Origin: Catenaria anguillulae PL171
Taxonomy: Eukaryota; Blastocladiomycota; Blastocladiomycetes; Blastocladiales; Catenariaceae
Length of the DNA: 64,000 nucleotides
Direction: 5' to 3'
NCBI GenBank assembly: GCA_002102555.1
Contig: MCFL01000052.1
Coordinates: 103,786 to 167,785, forward strand
Part shown: positions 46,575-58,485 of the stretch, in pieces
Numbering within the stretch: position 1 is the first letter of the stretch
Layout: each line of letters opens with the position of its first letter
Position numbers and translations under genes: made by a program
The notes under the pieces: generated by a model
Told to the model about the DNA's origin: nothing
Seen by the model: only the letters and a program-made list of their open reading frames with translations
Databases searched by the model: none

Positions 46575-47941
46575 TTAGAACATGCCGCCCATCATGCCCA
46601 TCATACCCCGAGGATCTGCCCGATGCCTTCCACCGCGACGTCCGCCCATGGATGACATGCTCGACATGCGCTCTGGTCCGCCACCAACGGATTGATTGGC
46701 GGTGGCCTCGACGTGACGATCGACGAGCTATTTGGCATGACACATAGTGCAAGTGAGTTGTCTGTCATTGCGGTGATCTGGGGAATGAAGGGAAGAATCG
46801 TACGTCATTGGTTTTTTGGGTCGTCTTTGTCATGACGGCCAAGTAGAGTGCGAGAAGCACTTCGCTGTAGTCCTTGGCAAACTGCTCGGCAAACTGCGGG
46901 CCAGAGATGGAGGGAAGTTGGTGTGTGACTGAAGCGATTTGGCGGAGGAGTGCGTGGTCGGCGGGAACAGTGCCTGATTTGATAGCATCAGTCGAATGAT
47001 CAGTCAGGCATGTCACGAGAAGGTAGGTAGGTGTAAAGGGAGGAATGAATGATACCGGCGCGAACAGCGTCAACGTACGCCAACAAAGCCTTGATGCGGA
47101 CTTGGAGCATATCGAGTGCGTTGCGTTGGGAAGTGAGATGTGCAATCACTAGACACGAAAAGAAGCGTATGAGTCGCGATTCCAAGAACAACTATCGGTG
47201 GCGAATGGTGGGTGTCACGTACATGGCCCACTTGCACCGCCACCGGTGCCTGCATCCTTTGCCACGCCTGCCACGGCAACCCGCTCTGCCTCGCCCGTCT
47301 CGACCTTGATGGGCACCTCGGCAAAAGTCACGTCGCCCGAATGCGGATCCAACAAACCCTCATAAACAATGAAGGGCAACCGCACAGTGGTGGCGCCATC
47401 AGAAGCATGGGTCGCAGCGGCCGTCTTGCTGGGCATCAACAGCAGCGTAGGGTCAAGCCGCGCGTACAGCGGCAGTTCATTGAATTGCATAAATTGGCGA
47501 TGCAAGTCGAGGTCCTGGGCGAGCGGGTCGGTGATGGTGGTGGCATACCATCCCAAAAAGTCGAGTTCCGGGAAGACGGTCTTGTACTGCGAGAGGCGCT
47601 GGGTGAAAAGGTCAATGTCGAGCTGGTACTTTGCATTGTCGAGAGTACCGGCGGGCAGCAAGTGGACCTTGACCTCGAACGAGGTGACGAGCTCAACGCG
47701 GCGGCCCGCCTGGGTGCCGAGAATGGCGCCGTGGACAACACCCGACGAGTCGGGGGATTGGAGGCGGTTGCGGTTGAAGTGGTCCGACACGTTTAGGAGG
47801 ACGAGCGGGTGGCTGTGACGCATTGACCATTGTATCGCTGAGTGAGTGAAAATGTATGAAATGAATCGATCACTCGAAGATGAGAGATACGCACACGGTG
47901 TAGTCGAGGCCGCCCTCGTTGACATTGACGGTGGATGCCAT
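46575..47941 (-). CDS. CSN6: COP9 signalosome subunit 6 (MPN-domain protein)
   Basis: Exons on the minus strand: a 5' part (about 47941-47843 with an intron), then to 47223, 47148-47056, 46973-46804 and 46727-46575. CSN6 is a catalytically inactive MPN protein that pairs with CSN5 in the deneddylase complex. Family-typical pieces in order are HPLVLLNVSDHF, VHGAILGTQAGRRVELVTSFE, VFPELDFLGWYATTITDP, LIAHLTSQRNALDMLQVRIK and LYLAVMTKTTQKTND. There is no JAMM zinc motif, as expected for subunit 6. The ATG at 47941 gives a good leader (STVNVNEGGLDYTV) but I could not join it in phase to the next exon, so exon 1 is tentative. The C-terminus is an unusual Met/Gly-rich tail (RGMMGMMGGMF). Confidence 0.88.
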
Positions 47942-48201
47942 GATGAATTCTCCAATTGGACGGTACTGCAGGCAGTTGGTGGCCTAGCCTATTCACATGG
48001 GACGGAGGTGCATTGGATCCACCGCCAATACCGTCGACTGGTTGGCCTCGTGTCCGCCTGGCTTTGTCCACGCCGGCCGCCGATCCGCTGTGAGCGACCG
48101 ATGACCTGATGACCTCGACATCGGACATCGATATCAGGGCGACGTTGGCGTTGGCGCGGCACTGGCTCCCCTCACCGGCTTGATGCAATCATCAAGTGAA
48201 T

Positions 48202-49718
48202 ATGGAACATTTCACGATGGATTTCAACGTGCCCATCCACTGCATTGCAACCGTCCCGTGCCCGCACCCAAGCGCCGACAAGAAGGCCGACCTCATCTTT
48301 GTCGGCGGTGGCGGCGGTCCGGGCAACACGGGCCTCGTCAACCAGCTCGCCCAGCTCGAATGGAGCGACCACGCAAGTGCAGGTGCAAATCCAACGGAAC
48401 TGCGTGTCGCTGCCACCGCCACCTTCTCCAAGAACGACGACGCGCCCTGGTCCATTGCCGTCTCGCCCGACGCTGGCCTCATCGCCGCCGGTGTCAACGC
48501 GCCTGCTTCCGACGAGTTCAATCGCAATTGCCGCATTCTCTCACGATCCACCGCCGACACTGCTGCGTCAGCAAAGTCGGGTGGCTCGAGGACTTCCCGG
48601 GCCGTGGTGGAGTTGAAGGAAATCAAGGCATTTGTCACAACTGCAAAAGACAAGGGCGCCGCTGGCGATTACCAATGTGCGGCAGCATTCTCGCCCGATG
48701 GCAAGTATCTTGCGACGGGATCCGACGCTGGCACGGTACGCCGCTCGTCTACCACCTTGCCCAAGAATGCGTGTATGGTCACTCATGTCGACACGTCACC
48801 ATTTGCACACACAGCTCTCGCTTCTCAAGGCACCATCATTTGTCCAATTCGATTGGTCCCCACTCCCAATCGGCTCTAAAATCTTCAACCTCGACTTTTC
48901 TCGCGACTCGGCCAAGGTCATTGTCACCTCGGAACGTGCCCTGCGTGTTTACAAGGTGGAATCCGGTGAGCTGCTGCTTGAAGTCAAGCCGCCTGCTGCC
49001 CACACGTTTCGCGCAGGCCGACCGGGTCCTGGCTCTCTGTTTTACACGCTCGTCAACCAACGCCGCATCAAGTGTATCTTGTCCGTGTGGGATTTGGACC
49101 GGCCCGATAAGCCGGTCAAGTCGGTGACAGTGGCAAGCAAGCCTGCCGTGTCGTTTGCCATTCGGTACGCAATGTCCTTTTTCTCCCGCCCTTTTTTTCT
49201 GCGCTCCAGAGTCGTAGCCGCCTCTCACTGTTGATGTGTTGCACAGAGACGAAATTGCCGCTATTGGCCTGGCCGACTGCTCGCTTCTCCTGCTTCACTC
49301 ACTCCACCACGCGCGCACCTTGCCCAATGTCCACGACGTGCCAATCACGGCACTTGCCATTGCCCGTCAATCCTCACCAACCACCACCACCACCTCTTCT
49401 CCATCCTCCTCTTCTTCGTCTCTCGTCATTCTCTCGGCCTCGGGCGACGGCAAAATCAAAGTGTGGCCTGCTCCCAAACCATCGGCTCTGCACCAACTGT
49501 TGCCCGCCATGGCCCACTCGCCCATTGTGGTCGCCCTCGCGGCCTTGCTTCTCGCGGCGTGGTTCACGTGGCTGGTGCTCGGCGTCATTGTGCCCGCAGA
49601 CGAGCTGGTCAAGGCCGGCATTCCGTTTGTGAGCGTGCAAGGTGGAGCACCAAAGCTTGTGGTGACCCATGTCGAGTGGATGCGCAACGTTGGGTTGGAT
49701 CGCGTGTTTGGTCAGTAG
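48202..49718 (+). CDS. SEC12: SEC12/PREB-like Sar1 guanine-nucleotide exchange factor
   Basis: Three exons, 48202-48735, 48815-49164 and 49247-49718, join in phase to 451 residues. The WD40 propeller begins with the Gly-rich K-loop region (FVGGGGGPGNTG) characteristic of Sec12, which binds potassium and activates Sar1 in yeast Sec12. Later blades include CAAAFSPDGKYLATGSDAG, DFSRDSAKVIVTSE and LSASGDGKIKVW. A single span near the C-terminus (VVALAALLLAAWFTWLVLGVIV) anchors it in the ER membrane with a short luminal tail. It starts COPII vesicle budding. Convergent with the stomatin-like gene, about 175 bases apart. Confidence 0.85.
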
Positions 49719-49892
49719 GTATGTCGTCATGCGGTGGCACGTCACTGGGTTTCGTGTATGGTATATTTACTGCATGATTACGAACAACAAAAAAACTTCT
49801 GGCCGTTTCTCCAACCTTGATTCCTTCATCTTCACGACATGGATCCATGCCTGGTGCGACTGTTAATTGGCCTCTTTAGCATATCAAGCTAC

Positions 49893-51093
49893 CTACATCA
49901 TTGCCTCAGGCATGCGCGCCTCTGCAACGACCCTCTGCCCCTCTGCCCCAGCAGGAACAAACACCAGCCTCGTCCCGGGCGTGGCCGAAATGTGCTTGAG
50001 CGTGTCCAGGAACCGGAACGACATGGCTGCCTCGGAATCCAACACGTCTGCGGCCTTGCGCATGAGTTCAGCGGCCGCGACTTCGGCCTCGGCGGCAATC
50101 ACCTTGGACTCGCCAATGCGCTTTTGCTTTGCCACAGCAGACAGCGATTCGACCAGGTCGGGCGACAGCGTCAGGTCCTTGATGAGGATGGACGACACGT
50201 GCACACCCCAGTCGGCCGCGGGTCCTTGCATGTGTTGTGTCATGGCGTTGGCGATGGATTCTGGACAAGGCACCCACCCCACTGCGTTAGCTTAGGAAAC
50301 CTGGACAGGAAGTATGGTCTGTGTAGACGTACCGCGCATCTCGATGCACTCTTGCAAAGTTCTCAAACCAAAGATTTGACGCATCACAGTTTGCGTGCGC
50401 TCCACAAGCGCCATGCGCACATTCGAGATCATAAACGCCGACACGTATGGGTCCTTTACCTGAACATCGGTGCATGAATGGCAAAGTCACTTTGCTTATC
50501 CCAAGACATGCGGAACCATGACATGAAATGGTGTACCTGATAGTACAGCACTGTGTCAATGTTGACCTGAATATTGTCTTTTGTCAGGACCATCTGCCTC
50601 GGCATGTCCACGACTTGCATGCGAATGTCCACCTTTTGCAGCGAGTCCGTCATCACATTGATCTCGTGCAATCCCGGGTCGACAATTTCAATGGCCTGGC
50701 CAAACCGCTTGATGAGCCCCACGGTGCCTTGCTCAACCACCTTCATGGGGTTGGCAAAGCACTATAGACGAAGCACCGCTCGAGTTAGACCACGATCCAA
50801 CCAGGCCCACCACAATGATCCACATACGCAGCAGCACGGAATCTGGCCAAAGCACCCAAACACGTCACCCGCGAGCTTCATGAGCGACCCATAGATGGTA
50901 TGCGGAGTTTCCCAGTCGGTGATTTTCGTCGCGTACTTGAGTTGGCGCTACGGACGAGCGAGTGGGGATTCAGTTCACCTTGCCCGTATGTGACAGCATT
51001 GATTCGAGTCTGTCTGGGAATACGTACAGCGGGTGCTGCCGGCGCGGGAGGCGCGTTCCCGCCGTTGCCATTGACGAGGGGGTTCGTGCTCAT
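49893..51093 (-). CDS. stomatin/podocin-like (SPFH/band 7) membrane protein
   Basis: Five exons, 51093-51028, 50935-50828, 50761-50537, 50459-50333 and 50260-49893, join in phase to 297 residues. After a short Pro/Ala leader and ITDWETPHTIYGSLMKLAGD, a Cys-rich hairpin (FGQIPCCCCFANP) replaces the usual hydrophobic hairpin and is probably palmitoylated. The SPFH core follows: QGTVGLIKRFG, DPGLHEINVMTDSLQKVDIR, VVDMPRQMVLTKDN and DTVLYYQVKDPYVSAF, then GVHVSSILIKDLTLSPDL and the coiled-coil QKRIGESKVIAAEAEVA. These proteins scaffold cholesterol- or ergosterol-rich membrane domains and regulate channels. Not mitochondrial prohibitin by motif. Confidence 0.9.
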
Positions 51094-51460
51094 TCTATAG
51101 TCGGGAACAAGGGGAGTAGGGGTCGAGATGGGTTGCTTGGTCTATCAGTCTGCAAATCGTCAGTTTCTCGCACGATCATGCAGGCAAGTTACGAGTGACA
51201 ACTACATATGCGAGTTGAAGAGGAGGGGGAGGTGGGCGTGCAGCAGCTGCAAACATTTTGACACAACATGACGCGTCATTTTGGCCAGGGCATGTTCCAT
51301 CCCAGATCGAAACGCCCGACGACGACGAGTCTGCATTATTGGCCACAGACCTCGGCAAAATCTCCCCCCAACACAAAGAACTGTCGGCAAGACTCGATAG
51401 CCATCCCATTCTCTTTGCACTTTGTACATAATCCCCACTGAGTGAAGAAACACATGCACC

Positions 51461-53456
51461 ATGGACAGCCAATCCACTTGTCGTCATCCATTGCTCGCGC
51501 ACATCGTACCTGACACAGCTTCCTCCGATCCAATCATGGACCCATCACATCCCGCACTTGTGTGCGATGCCGCAAGCTCAAGCCCGACAGACGACCATCC
51601 GCCGCCAAAACGGAAGCGCAACCCGCTTCCTTTCGGGCCCATGTTCATCCTCTCCATTTGCATCCTGTCCGAGCCCGTCAGCTTGTCCATTCTGTTTCCA
51701 TTCGTCTATTTCATGGTCAAGGACTTTGAAGTGGCATCCAACGACGCCACCGTTGGGTACTATGTCGGCGTTCTTGCCTCCATATTCTCGTTAGCCCAAT
51801 TCGGTGCGTGAAACGTGTCGTGACTGTTTTTGAAACAAACCAAGCGTTGTCGCGTCACGAACGATTAACCACCCCATCTGTGATTGGAACTGCAATTCGT
51901 ATCTGCAGTGACATCGGCTCTGTGGGGGCTCGTGTCCGACCGATACGGCCGCAAACCCGTGCTGCTCATGGGCCTGCTCGGCAACACAGCGACCATGTTG
52001 ACGTTTGGCGCCAGCAAGTCGTATCCCATGGCAATTGTCTCGCGCATGCTGTGCGGGTTTCTCAATGCAAACCTGGGCGCCGCCAAATGCGTCTTGGGCG
52101 AAATCAGTGACGATACAAACCAAGATTTTGCATTTGCTGTGTTTGGATTGGCATGGGGGTTGGGGGGAATATGTACGCGAGCCGCCTCGTTTGCCAATCA
52201 TCGCAGTGATACAACTGACCATTGCAATCCTTGTCATGAACAGTCGGGCCAATGGTTGGCGGATTGTTGAGCAATCCGGCCAAGCAATACCCAGAGCTCT
52301 TTGGATCCGTGCAACTCCTGATCGATTTCCCGTACCTGCTTCCGTGCCTCGTGGCGGCATTCGTATCCATGGTCGGATTCGTGTGCACGCTCTTGTTTCT
52401 TGACGAGACACACCCGGCATACCGCCGCCGTTATCGCGCTGCTGCCACTGACGACGAGCTCCGAATCGCAACGTCGCAAATCGACGAGGAATCCCCACTG
52501 CTCCGTTCGAGCGACTCGACGCTGTATTCGAATTCTCTCGATGCGACCAATGTCCTCAAGCCGGATGACCACCTCCAAGTCAAGCATCCGGGCTCTTTTC
52601 TTTCCGAATCGGACTCGATCAGCAGTTCCGCCTCGATTCGCAGCTCGCGAGCATCCGAGTCCACCTTGTCTGCCGAAGGTCCCTACTCCTCCTCACTCTC
52701 GCTCGGCCCTGCCGCGTACCACGCGGTCACAGGTTATGCACTCGTCGCCCTGCACACGACTCTGTTTGACGAAATCTTTGCCCTGTTTGCCGTGCAACCA
52801 AGCTCGCGCGGAGGCCTGCTGCTTACATCTGCGCAGCTCGGCACCGTTCTCGGAATTGTTGGCGTGTTTGAGCTGCTTGTGCAGTTGATTGCGTACCCGC
52901 TGGTTGCCCGGCGCGTGTCGCTTATGCGCATGTACATCGGCGCTCTTTTTGTGTACCCGCTGGCATACGTTGCGTTTCCCAGCGTGGCGTTGGTGTTGCG
53001 CGAAGGCATCCCTGGTGCGTGGGATTGGGCCGTGTTGCTTGGTGCGCTGCTTGTACGGTTGGTGTGTTCGGTGTTTTGCTTTACACCCATTATGGTCATG
53101 GTACGTCATGTGAGCCATCTCCCCTTCGGCGTTTGTGCACAAAAGACTCATCTTCCAGAGATTATTACTTTCAGGTCAATAACTCTGCACCTTCCAACTG
53201 CCTTGGCCGCGTCAACGGACTGGGGCAAACGGCGGCCGCGGCCGTGCGCGGAATTGGGCCTGCAATTGGCACCATGATCTTTGCCTGGTCCACGGCAGAG
53301 TCGAGGCCGTTTCCCATCAACTCGGCACTCATTTGGCTTGTCCTGGCTGCGCTCGCGGGCATGCAGCTCGCTCACGCGTCGTACTTGCCGGTATCGCTCA
53401 ATTACAAGTTTCGGCAGCCGCGGCCACGGCCGACATCCCAAGCACGTGGGTCATAA
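51461..53456 (+). CDS. major facilitator superfamily transporter, ZIFL1-like
   Basis: Four exons, 51461-51803, 51909-52172, 52244-53100 and 53175-53456, join in phase to 581 residues. The N-terminal tail is Pro/Lys-rich, followed by transmembrane helix 1 (GPMFILSICILSEPVSL). The loop 2-3 signature ALWGLVSDRYGRKPVLLMG is intact, and FGPMVGGLLSNPAKQYP is the motif at helix 5 seen in fungal ZIFL/tetracycline-resistance-like carriers. A long Ser-rich cytosolic loop (52430-52700) separates the two halves. Substrate unknown; related fungal and plant proteins move zinc, potassium or organic cations by proton exchange. Confidence 0.88.
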
Positions 53457-53637
53457 TGAGAGGCTGGACTGTGCGTCGTGCAAGATGCCGGCTGAGCGGG
53501 GATCCGTGGGTGATGCGGGGATGGGATGTTCGTGACATATGATAGACGGAAAACTAATCTGTATAGAATGAGTAAACGGATGTACATTTGTCAATGATTC
53601 ATACCCTTACATGTGTGCAAGAAAGTACTTGATGCAA

Positions 53638-55529
53638 CTAAACGACCGGAATGGTCACTGCACGATGACTCGTGTCCACCTCAATCTCAACCACCGCCCC
53701 GCCAGCTGGCGCTGGCGGCCTTGGCGGCACCGACTCGCGCTGCTCCTGCTCCGAATCTGTAGCGCGATGGCTTCTGTACTCTTGGATCGCAAGGTGTTGC
53801 TGCACGACTACGGCCTCCACGTCGTCCGCACCGCTGACGCCACCCGTCTGTTGAACGTCTTGGGTGTCGTCTGCCGTAGATTTCGGCTTATGCGCTTTCT
53901 TGTATGCGTAAATGGCACCGGCAACCAACACCAACAAAATGACGATGCCGCCAAACACGCGCAGCACAACGGTCCCAGTCTCGGATTGCGCTTGATCACG
54001 ATACACGACGGATGGGTCACGAAAAATGTCGTTCGGAAAGATGTATGTCGTTGACTTGAGCGAAGTTGCTGCATTCCATGTCGAGTTGTCCCGTGGAAAG
54101 CTGATTGCGCCAAGCCAGAATGGCCCGAAACCGGTCGAGCTGCCCGCAGAGAGGATCACGAGGTGATTCAAGTTGAGACCATAGTACGACTGGATGACGA
54201 TTGGCACGGATCGCGAGTCGGGCGAGTTTGGGAACTGTGGGAAGTTAGTAGATGTGAGTAGGGTCGGCGGATCAGGCTTTGGGAAGATGGATGCAGCCTC
54301 CATCGGAAGCATCGGGGTTGGGCCTGCCGACTCGGTGGTCGTCGTGTTGGAATGTGATGTGCCGCCCAGAATGATGACATGAGTGCTTGGAAATGTGCCG
54401 ACTTGAATGGGAATGGTAATGACGGCGGTTTGGTGGTGCATCTGGGGCAAACTCAATCGATGTGGAAGCTATTCTCACATGTGTACATACAATCAATATC
54501 AAGTCAGGGCTGATTGGAAGGGCTTCACCTCCCAGTCCATCGATGGAAAGAGAGGCAAAATACAAGAGTCCACATTGAACTGCGGATATCAAATACCCAC
54601 ATGTCGTCAAGAACTTTCGTTCCATCGAATCCGCCAGTAAGGAGGAGCTGGACGCCGTTGATGGGGACGAGCGAGCCATACATGCGGCCAGGAGGTTTCT
54701 TGCCAACCGTGATGACGAGACCGATTCCGTCCTTGAAGCCGTGGGTCGTGGTCAGCTTGTTGCAACTGTTGGGACATCAAAGGATCAAGAGCCAACATAC
54801 CGAGGAAACGTCATACAAGTCGCCACTCCTGTCAAACACATATGCCGACGTGCAAGCAAACTGCCCGACGACGTTGGACCCACTTGCCGTCGCCCAATCA
54901 ATGGAATGGGTCGTTGGTGAAGCTGGAACAAGGTCAACCGTTTCGGGAACCACCCTGGTCTTGTCGGTACGAGTGGATCGGACCCGCAATTGCTTGAGCG
55001 ATTTATCGTCTTGAATGGTGAGGCCAAGGGAGACGCCTGGCGTCATTGGCGCATAGATGTAGGACGCATTCAGAGGGATGGGAATCAGTCGGGCCACATC
55101 CAACCCGTTGCTGTTCATTCCACCGAAGGTACGCATTGCTGCAGGCATGTCCGACATGACTTTCGACTCGGCGAACGGATTGTATCGGATGGACGTTGGC
55201 GGCACCCATTCGGAGGTGTTTGTGCGAACCGACCAGGGCAAGTCAAAGTCGAGCAGGGCAGATTCGTTCCCCTTGATGAGCATGGCCAGCGGGCCGGCAA
55301 TCCGGCTGCCAAAGCCAGTCCGATTCGTGAAGATCACGACCGATGCGCCTGAAGGGTCGGTGGCGAGGCCGGGCGGCCATTGTTTTCGGTCGAATGTGAC
55401 ATCGATTGGACGGGCGAACGTCGGTACGGAGGAGGGCAGTTCCAAGGCGGTTGCGAATCTCGGTAGAAGGAGCATGTGGGAGAGCCCCTGGATCAGACGA
55501 ATTGGGAGCAACGAGCGATACAATTTCAT
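53638..55529 (-). CDS. kelch-repeat single-pass membrane protein
   Basis: Three exons: 55529-54801, 54755-54564 and 54441-53638 (about 574 residues if the small middle exon is right). A signal peptide (QGLSHMLLLPRFATA) follows the ATG at 55529. Kelch-like elements include FGGMNSNGLD, GRMYGSLVPINGVQLLLTGG with FDGTKVLDDMWVFD, and MHHQTAVI...VIILGGTS, with several N-glycosylation sites. The span LRVFGGIVILLVLVAGAIYAY is followed by a 100-residue acidic, Pro-rich cytosolic tail. The first intron is only 45 bases and uses AAG as acceptor; the end of exon 2 was chosen because it keeps phase. Architecture matches the FG-GAP protein at 11.4-13.7 kb: an ectodomain propeller, one span, a short tail. 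Confidence 0.75.
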
Positions 55530-55846
55530 TGGAGCAGCGGGTGGTGATATGAACTCGGAAGGACAGTTGGTGATTGTTGGTTCGAGGGAGTTCTTGAAGG
55601 AACAAGTGGGGGGGGGTGCTCCTCGAGGACCCGGGGTGAGTATGGATGAAATAGCATTTCTATATCGGCAGCCGCCGAATGGGTTCAAGGTTTTTTCCGC
55701 AGCACTCATGCACCTTGCCATTGTCTCTGTCTCACTTGAGACAGAGTGGATGGGCGAGTACTTTTTCTCCGATGTTCCGAAGCAGTTCCGCGGACTCAAA
55801 TTCGGACGAAACGAAGCTGAAGTTTTACAGAATTGCCATGCTATGA

Positions 55847-56484
55847 ATGAAGTCTCTCCAACCCTCAGCAATGAATTCCACACCGCTCGTGACCCTACAG
55901 ACCCGGCCGGACGGTCTTCGTCACAGTTGGCACCACCACTTTCCCAGCCCTCATCGCCGCCGTCCTCAGCACCGCCACCCAACTGCTTCTCGCCACCCAC
56001 GGCTACACACACATGGTCATCCAAGCCGGCCGCTCCCTCGCCGACCTCATGCCCATTTCCACCGATATGCCGCTGGCAGTCACCGCATACGATTATAAAC
56101 CGTCGCTCGCAAGTGACATGGAACGCGCCGACTTGATCATTTCGCACGCTGGTGCAGGGTGTATGATTGAGGCGCTGCGATCTGGGCGGCACCCAGGAAG
56201 TGGTGATGCCGATGCGGAGGCGACAGTTCGTGCGCCCGGTTCGCAAGAAGGCCAGGGGAACGCCACGGTGAGACAGGTCATCGTGGTTGTCAACGACCAA
56301 TTGATGGACAATCATCAAGACGAGCTGGCGAGGGCGTTGCATGGGTTGAATTACTTGGTGTCATGTTTACCTGGGTATGTTTATGACCACTGTGGCGATT
56401 CGATGTACCAGACTCTTTGGTGTCAGCGTTGACCCCCGGCGAATGGCCTGGTCCATAGGGAACTGTCTGATGCCATTCACATGA
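55847..56484 (+). CDS. ALG13: UDP-GlcNAc transferase catalytic subunit Alg13 (one frame break)
   Basis: Alg13 with membrane partner Alg14 adds the second GlcNAc to dolichol-linked oligosaccharide at the ER. The hallmark start VFVTVGTTTFPALIAAVL is followed by HMVIQAGRSL, the donor-binding ADLIISHAGAGCMIEALR, and QVIVVVNDQLMDNHQDELA. A GTATGT...CAG intron near 56375-56410 probably leads to the last codons and stop at 56484. The ATG (55847 or 55871, MNSTPLV) is one frame away from VFVTVG; adding one base near 55910 restores it. No ATG exists in the VFVTVG frame itself, so an upstream exon or a missing base is required. Divergent from the kelch gene, 318 bases apart. Confidence 0.82.
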
Positions 56485-56666
56485 TTCACACCATTGACCT
56501 GGCGCCATTTCCTGCCCAAGATGTCACGAGATTTCCGCAATTATTGCAGCAAACCATCTTGCATGGAGTATAGTTCAAGCCATCCACAATAAACGAAAGA
56601 AATACCCCTTGCAAGTTTGGAAACCCTGTGTCCATTTGTTCCATTTCGTCCGGCGCGCATCGCATT

Positions 56667-58276
56667 TTACAGGTACTGCTGAAACTCGGCCAATTCGACG
56701 GCCGTCTCGGACTCGTCCTTGATACCTTCGGCACTCGCCTCGCACAAGAGCGGCGTCACGTTGGCGAATCCAGACAGTGCTCGGGTGAGGTTGGCGTGTA
56801 CGGTTGGGTGGTCAATGTACAAGATGAAGATTGCGTCGTATCCACCAGCTAAACATGCCCGAGAAGGTCCACTGTCAGCCGGACGGAATCGATGCGGATG
56901 AGAAAACGGCAAAAGTGCAAAGCCGTACCGCCAGGAACACCAGCACCGAGAACGCCAGAAACCTCAATACATGCATCCAAGAGCTTGGTCTGCTCAACTG
57001 GCTCAATTGGCACATCGGCAGCTTGGCCCATGGACCGCATTCCAACCCGGTTTTGCTGACATGCATACGCAAACAGTGAGAGTGTGAGTGAAAAGAGAGT
57101 TGCGATATCCAAGTGAGCGAGACACAAGTACCGCAAGAATCTCGACGAGCCGATCAACCAGAAAGCCAACCCGACCGTTTTTGGCCTCACCAGTCCACCA
57201 TGCCTTGACCTCTCTCTCAACCTGATCCTGATCCAACTTGCCCATCTCCTCCAAGACCTCCACCAACCGATCGTTATTGTCCTGAATCTCGCGCCACACC
57301 CTTTCTGCCTCATCGCCCTTTTCCTTTCTCCACCTCAACACCCGGCTCACAAGCGCCGGCGTATTGCTGCCCGCCGCAACGTCCGCAAGCATCAACTTGA
57401 CGCCCTCGGGACTCCAAACACGTGCGTTTGCGTGACCAATCCAGGAATCAGTGGCGCCAGCACTTGGCCCACGTGTTTGCCCGCGGTCCATACGTCCATG
57501 GCGCTCGTCAGCACGCTCGGGTCAAAGCGCTGGTACCGATGCGACCCGAAGATGGCCGAGCTAACGTCGAACCCGGACCCGATCTTGCCCTGCGCGAGAC
57601 AGTGTGCGAGCTGCGCCGCGGCGTGAATGCCGTGCTTGTCCATGTCGGTGGCGGGTGAAGCGGCGGACTGGGCCGTGGTAAAGAAGCGGCTGACGCCGGC
57701 AACAATGCCTGTGACAAGTGCAGCCGACGATCCGAGACCTGTCTTGTTGACGGATGCAATCGTGGCCGAGGGCGAGGTGAATTTGGGCAGGTCACACAGG
57801 TTGATGAGTCCCAGGCGGGCGAGCGAGGCGGATTGAGAGTAGAAATCGTTGTCGGCGAGGACAATGACGTCAATTCCGTTGGCCTGGGGGAGAGCAGATG
57901 TGAAGCGTTTGGGCCCGAGACGCAGATGGGCCAGCAGCAGCGCTGTGCGCAGGGCATTGTCGATAAACTTGTTGGCGGCTGGCGGCGAAGACCGGAACGT
58001 AAATGAGGCGCCGCCCGGTCGGTCGATGCCGGTGAGGTCGACCAGATAGTGTCTAGGCGGATCTGAGGGGAATTGCGGCGAGGTGACGATGATAGGCAGA
58101 GCATTTTCGTTTATTTCCGCGGCCAAGGCAGTGGTGGACGTGGACGGGCGGACAATGGCATAGAAGCGGGCAGAGGTGGCGAGGACAAGGCCAGAGTAGG
58201 CCGGGTCGAGGACCAGGTAGCCGCCGGCAATGAGGGCTTTGCCCGGAGCAGATACAATGCTTGCGGTCTTTGACAT
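56667..58276 (-). CDS. ERG8: phosphomevalonate kinase (one frame break)
   Basis: GHMP-kinase enzyme of the mevalonate pathway, making mevalonate diphosphate from phosphomevalonate. Exons are 58276-57132, 57055-56929 and 56848-56667 (about 484 residues). Motifs are APGKALIAGGYLVLDP at the N-terminus, the ATP loop KTGLGSSAALVTG, and KIGSGFDVSSAIFGSHRYQRF, a strong Erg8 signature, in order. Near the C-terminus SPEGVKLMLADVAAGSNTP and the IEPVEQTKLLD motif follow. Near 57415 the frame slips: QTHVFGVPRASS-stop competes with VWSPEGVKLM. Exon 1 is 1145 bases, one short of a multiple of three, so exactly one missing base explains it. It shares a 210-base divergent promoter with PEX10. Confidence 0.9.
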
Positions 58277-58485
58277 GGTGAGGTGTTGGCGACCAATTTC
58301 ACATTCAATACCGCCAGAGATCTGAGCGAAATGCGAAAGTACAGCAGGATGGATGGACGCGCCAGCGAGTGCGGACTGCCAGAAAGGCGAATGTGAGTGA
58401 GTGTGTGCGAGACATCACTCCTTGCCGTGGTGCTCTTTCACATCCTGCAATTGTAATGCATGACATTCAAATGAATCGACACACC
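58277..58485. promoter_or_regulatory. shared promoter between divergent ERG8 and PEX10
   Basis: The two start codons are about 210 bases apart and face away from each other, so both promoters must overlap here. If PEX10 starts at an earlier in-frame ATG (58369 or 58456) the spacer is even shorter. No specific element recognised. Confidence 0.5.

Noticed and set aside
54777-56342. 521-codon minus-strand frame as one protein
   Set aside because: Only 55529-54801 is the kelch gene exon; the upstream part is antisense to ALG13 and lies before a signal-peptide start.
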